Source: an uncultured Collinsella sp. (lineage in GTDB: Bacteria > Actinomycetota > Coriobacteriia > Coriobacteriales > Coriobacteriaceae). Taken from it: 9,327 nucleotides of DNA. Below the pieces are notes generated by a model, which did not search any database, had not been told where the DNA came from, and saw nothing but the letters and a program-made list of their open reading frames with translations. Made by a program: the position numbers and the translations under genes. This document shows, piece after piece, positions 7,200-9,327 of this stretch (position 1 is the stretch's first letter; each line of letters begins with the position of its first letter). The stretch lies in NCBI GenBank assembly GCA_902492545.1, contig CABULX010000089.1, positions 1 through 9,327 on the forward strand, given 5' to 3'.

Positions 7200-7351
7200 A
7201 AAACTATGCCGGTTTACTACGATGAATCCGAGATTCCTGACCACACCCGCATTTTTGCAAATATTGCAAGCGTTCTACCTGCGGTTTTGCAAGCGCGCAA
7301 TTTACCGTGGTCGGAGATATGCGGTTCATCGTAGTAAACCGGCATAGTTTT
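7200..7351 (-). repeat. Nested-hairpin repeat element C, interior reversed
   Basis: The outer stem is a perfect 27-bp inverted repeat, 7200-7226 with 7325-7351, containing CTATGCCGG as in element A. The middle stem pairs GACCAC (7239-7244) with GTGGTC (7307-7312). The core is on the - strand: AAAACCGCAGGTAGAACGC reads from 7288 to 7270. Its partner half has decayed, so the inner hairpin is weak. It lies 31 bases past the stop of the response regulator and may also act as that operon's 3' end, as no separate terminator is seen there. Confidence 0.85.
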
Positions 7352-7382
7352 GAAATGGCATCAAATTGGCGGCAGCCAGCGG

Positions 7383-8012
7383 CTAGCCTCGCAGATAGGC
7401 GATGGCGATTTGGGTGCGGTTGCGTAGCCCCATTTTGGCTAGGATTGAGCTGATGTGGTTGCGCACGGTGCCTTCGCCCATGTAGGCGGTGGCGGCGATC
7501 TCCTTGTTGTCGAGGCCGCGGGCGATGAGCTCTGCGACTTCGAACTCGCGGTCGGTTAGGCCGGCAAAGGCTGCGGGCCGGCGGGGCGCGTCGGCTTCGG
7601 TGCCCGCCCCATCAAAATCGATATCCTCGATCGCCTTGCCCTCGAGCACGCGTTTGCCATCCATGACCTGTGCCAACGCCGGCGGAATGGCGGCGACATC
7701 GGTCTTGATCAGGTAGCCGCGGGCGCCCAGTTTAAGCGCCGACACAATGTACTCGTCATCCGAGAATGTCGTCAGAAACGCCACGCGTGCCGCGGGGTCG
7801 TGCTCAAGGATTTCGCGCGCCGCCGAAAGGCCGTCACGCCCTGGCATCTGAATGTCGAGCAGTGCGATATCGGGCGCGTGCTCAGCGTAGAGCGCGACCG
7901 CGTCGTCGCCATTGGCGCCGGTGCCCGCTACCTCGATCTGCGGCTGGGCGCCCAAGATAATCTTGAGCGAATCGACCACTAGGCGGTCGTCATCGACAAC
8001 GATGAGCCTCAT
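7383..8012 (-). CDS. NarL/FixJ-family response regulator
   Basis: This 209-residue protein is a cytoplasmic DNA-binding regulator with a receiver domain (about 1-118) and a LuxR-type helix-turn-helix (about 150-206). Receiver residues are all present: D7/D8 acidic pocket, phospho-acceptor D53 in LLDIQMPGRDG, T81/T82, and K103 in LIKTD. The HTH shows the family pattern LTDREFEVAELIARGLDNKE, then EGTVRNHISSILAKMG. The length is typical of the family. The ATG (8012-8010) overlaps the TGA of the kinase gene as ATGA, so the two are probably translationally coupled. AAGGAG (8028-8023) lies 10 bases before the start. Phosphorylation by the adjoining kinase should promote dimerisation and promoter binding. 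Target genes cannot be told from the sequence. It converges on the adhesin gene, so co-transcription with it is excluded. Confidence 0.95.
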   Translation of the reverse strand: MRLIVVDDDRLVVDSLKIILGAQPQIEVAGTGANGDDAVALYAEHAPDIALLDIQMPGRDGLSAAREILEHDPAARVAFLTTFSDDEYIVSALKLGARGYLIKTDVAAIPPALAQVMDGKRVLEGKAIEDIDFDGAGTEADAPRRPAAFAGLTDREFEVAELIARGLDNKEIAATAYMGEGTVRNHISSILAKMGLRNRTQIAIAYLRG

Positions 8013-9154
8013 TGCCCCTCATCTCCTTGCTGCTTGGGAATGGTGGCAAACACGCGCCATCCGGAGGCGCCGACTCGCGAGCCGGCAGTGAAAGTGCCGC
8101 CAAGCGCCTCGACACGCTCGCGCATAGAGGCGAGCCCCATACCCCCTGCGGCGCTGCGGGCGCCTGTCCGAACCCCGCCCGTTCCATCGTCGGTAACGAC
8201 GAGCTGGTAAAACGACGGATGCTCCATGCACCGCACGGTAATGGTTTTGGCATGGGCGTGGCGCATGGCGTTGGAAAGCGCCTCGCGCAGCACCGCCGCA
8301 AAGCAGTTGGCGACGTTGGCGGGTGCATGCTCGGCCAAAACCTCAAGCTCAATCTGCGGACCGTTGTCCGAGCGTGCGCCTTCAACGATGTGCTCGAGCT
8401 GCACGGAGAGGTTGGTCGCATTGTCGTTGAGCGCGTGGACACTGGCGCGCACGAGTTGGAGCGCCTCGTCAACCGTGCGTTTGACGTCGGTGAAATCGGC
8501 GGCAACCCTGGGCTCGTCGGCATGGACCACGCGCAGGGCTTCGGCCTGCAGTGAGGCACGCGTGAGCTGGTGGCCCACATTGTCGTGGATTTCGCGCGCG
8601 ATGCGGGCGCGTTCGGCGAGCGTCGCGAGTTCGACTTCGTAGTCCTGGCGGTCGGCAAGGTCGCGGTTGCGCGCTTCGAGCGCGAGGGCTCGTTCTTGCA
8701 GCCCGTCGCGGGTACGGCGCATGCGCTGTTGCTCGCGCTCCAGCTGGGCGGTACGTAGCGATAGCAAGGTGGCGGCAACCGAAAGGATGGCGGTCAGCAG
8801 GAGCGTTCGGGCGGTGAGCGCATCGGCACGAAGGTCCGCGACGAGCACAAAGACAAAGACGATGCCAATGCCCAGCACGACCCAGGCGTGCTCACGGCGC
8901 ACGCGTCGCGCGATGTCATAGAGGACGAGAGGCGCAAACGGCACAAACGGCGGCACGAAGACGGCCGCGATGATGTAAGCGTAACTTGCGGTCTCGCTTG
9001 CGCGGCGCGTGCGTTCCCCCTGTGCGACCTCGGCCAGTGAGGTGGCAATAACGCCAAGGCAAAACGCCGCGACCAGGTGAGCGTCCACAGCAAGACCCAT
9101 GGCGGCCGCAATACAGCACGCCAGCACGATCGATTTGTCGAATAGCCTGTTCAT
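8009..9154 (-). CDS. Membrane sensor histidine kinase (HisKA_3 / DesK-NarX type)
   Basis: This 381-residue kinase is the partner of the downstream NarL-type regulator. Residues 7-133 hold about five hydrophobic segments (near 7-23, 25-40, 57-80, 91-107, 113-133) with short loops and no sizeable extracellular domain. It may therefore sense a membrane-associated or intramembrane signal. A charged, coiled-coil-like linker (135-180) leads to the dimerisation helix with phospho-acceptor H190 in REIHDNVGHQLT. The ATPase domain has an N box (E291, N295 in REALSNAMRHAHA), a G1 box (DDGTGG, 322-327) and a G2 box (GGMGLASMRERV, from 337). All catalytic motifs look intact. The frame stays open to the window edge, but ATG 9154 is the only standard start codon in it. 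There is no Shine-Dalgarno sequence before it, and TACAAT lies just upstream, suggesting leaderless translation. The signal is unknown. Confidence 0.94.
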   Translation of the reverse strand: MNRLFDKSIVLACCIAAAMGLAVDAHLVAAFCLGVIATSLAEVAQGERTRRASETASYAYIIAAVFVPPFVPFAPLVLYDIARRVRREHAWVVLGIGIVFVFVLVADLRADALTARTLLLTAILSVAATLLSLRTAQLEREQQRMRRTRDGLQERALALEARNRDLADRQDYEVELATLAERARIAREIHDNVGHQLTRASLQAEALRVVHADEPRVAADFTDVKRTVDEALQLVRASVHALNDNATNLSVQLEHIVEGARSDNGPQIELEVLAEHAPANVANCFAAVLREALSNAMRHAHAKTITVRCMEHPSFYQLVVTDDGTGGVRTGARSAAGGMGLASMRERVEALGGTFTAGSRVGASGWRVFATIPKQQGDEGQ

Positions 9155-9160
9155 ACGGGT

Positions 9161-9166
9161 ATTGTA
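9161..9166 (-). promoter_or_regulatory. TACAAT -10 box directly before the kinase start
   Basis: On the - strand TACAAT occupies 9166-9161 and is followed by ACCCGT and then the ATG at 9154. A transcript initiated from it would begin at or within a base or two of the start codon, giving a leaderless mRNA. There is no recognisable -35 hexamer at the usual distance (the sequence there is CCTCCA), so strength is uncertain. The absence of any Shine-Dalgarno sequence agrees with leaderless use. Confidence 0.4.
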
Positions 9167-9327
9167 CGCGATGCCGCGCGTGGTGGAGGGGCCGCCTGCG
9201 CAACTGTGACATTCCTCCCGCGCGGCAAAGCGGGGCGTCGGCGGGCCGCACGGCCAAGCCTCGCACTCATGACAAAGCTCACTGGTGCGCGCCGGCGGCT
9301 CCTGCGATGATGCAATCGTACCGGGCC

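Noticed and set aside
7089..7347. Short + strand frames across module m2 and element C
   Set aside because: They lie entirely within repeats and stem arms, lack ribosome sites and encode no recognisable protein.
118..7351. CRISPR array or insertion sequence
   Set aside because: The repeats are only three, far apart, each internally palindromic, with no regular spacers and no transposase or cas gene in the window.
9279..9326. Short - strand frame ending in TGA, reading RYDCIIAGAAGAHQ, as the tail of a gene upstream of the kinase
   Set aside because: Only about 15 residues are visible. The sequence looks somewhat protein-like, but this is too little to support a gene.
9155..9327. Kinase frame stays open upstream and would encode two CxxC pairs (CHEC ... 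CHSC), suggesting a zinc-ribbon extension
   Set aside because: No standard start codon occurs in this frame before the window edge, and the ATG at 9154 begins a normal membrane-kinase N terminus. The Cys pairs are probably chance in GC-rich DNA.
9307..9327. ATGATG on the + strand as the start of a divergent gene
   Set aside because: There is no ribosome site before it and only six or seven codons remain.

Overview
The window looks like a chromosomal accessory or surface-adhesin locus of a high-GC Gram-positive gut bacterium. The best guess is a Coriobacteriia member such as Collinsella. This is inferred from GC-ending codons, a giant von Willebrand A / isopeptide-repeat surface protein with an LPTTG sorting signal, and a compact DesK/NarX-like two-component pair. 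No database search was possible, so the genus is a guess.

Layout. Positions 1-42 probably hold the last codons of an upstream + strand gene, followed by two adjoining hairpins (53-101). The 43-510 interval has no gene but is crowded. It holds a 150-bp nested-hairpin repeat (element A), a 37-bp satellite module (m1), an operator-like TGTCTCA/TGAGACA array, and a clear Shine-Dalgarno site. Positions 511-6807 (+) encode a 2098-residue secreted, wall-anchored adhesin: signal peptide, VWA domain with complete MIDAS residues, a middle beta-rich region, ten Spy0128/FctA-type isopeptide repeats, a Pro-rich stem, LPTTG, a membrane helix and a basic tail. It is followed by two strong hairpins, the second an intrinsic terminator. 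The 6808-7382 interval has no gene and contains two more nested-hairpin repeats (B and C) with a second copy of the satellite module (m2) between them. On the - strand, convergent with the adhesin, lie a sensor kinase (8009-9154) and its NarL-type response regulator (7383-8012), overlapping by ATGA. The kinase start sits right behind a TACAAT box, suggesting a leaderless transcript. The last 173 bases hold no gene I can support.

How it fits together. The adhesin is predicted to be exported and linked to peptidoglycan by a sortase encoded elsewhere. The VWA domain would be presented outermost on a stalk of covalently locked Ig-like domains. The kinase/regulator pair is an independent convergent operon; nothing in the sequence shows that it controls the adhesin.

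The most unusual content is intergenic. Three 150-160 bp elements share a three-layer stem architecture, but their outer stems differ in sequence while each stays self-complementary. The core of each points the same way as the gene that ends just before it. Elements A and C have matching flanks but opposite interiors, and the two satellite modules differ by an exact 10-bp inversion.
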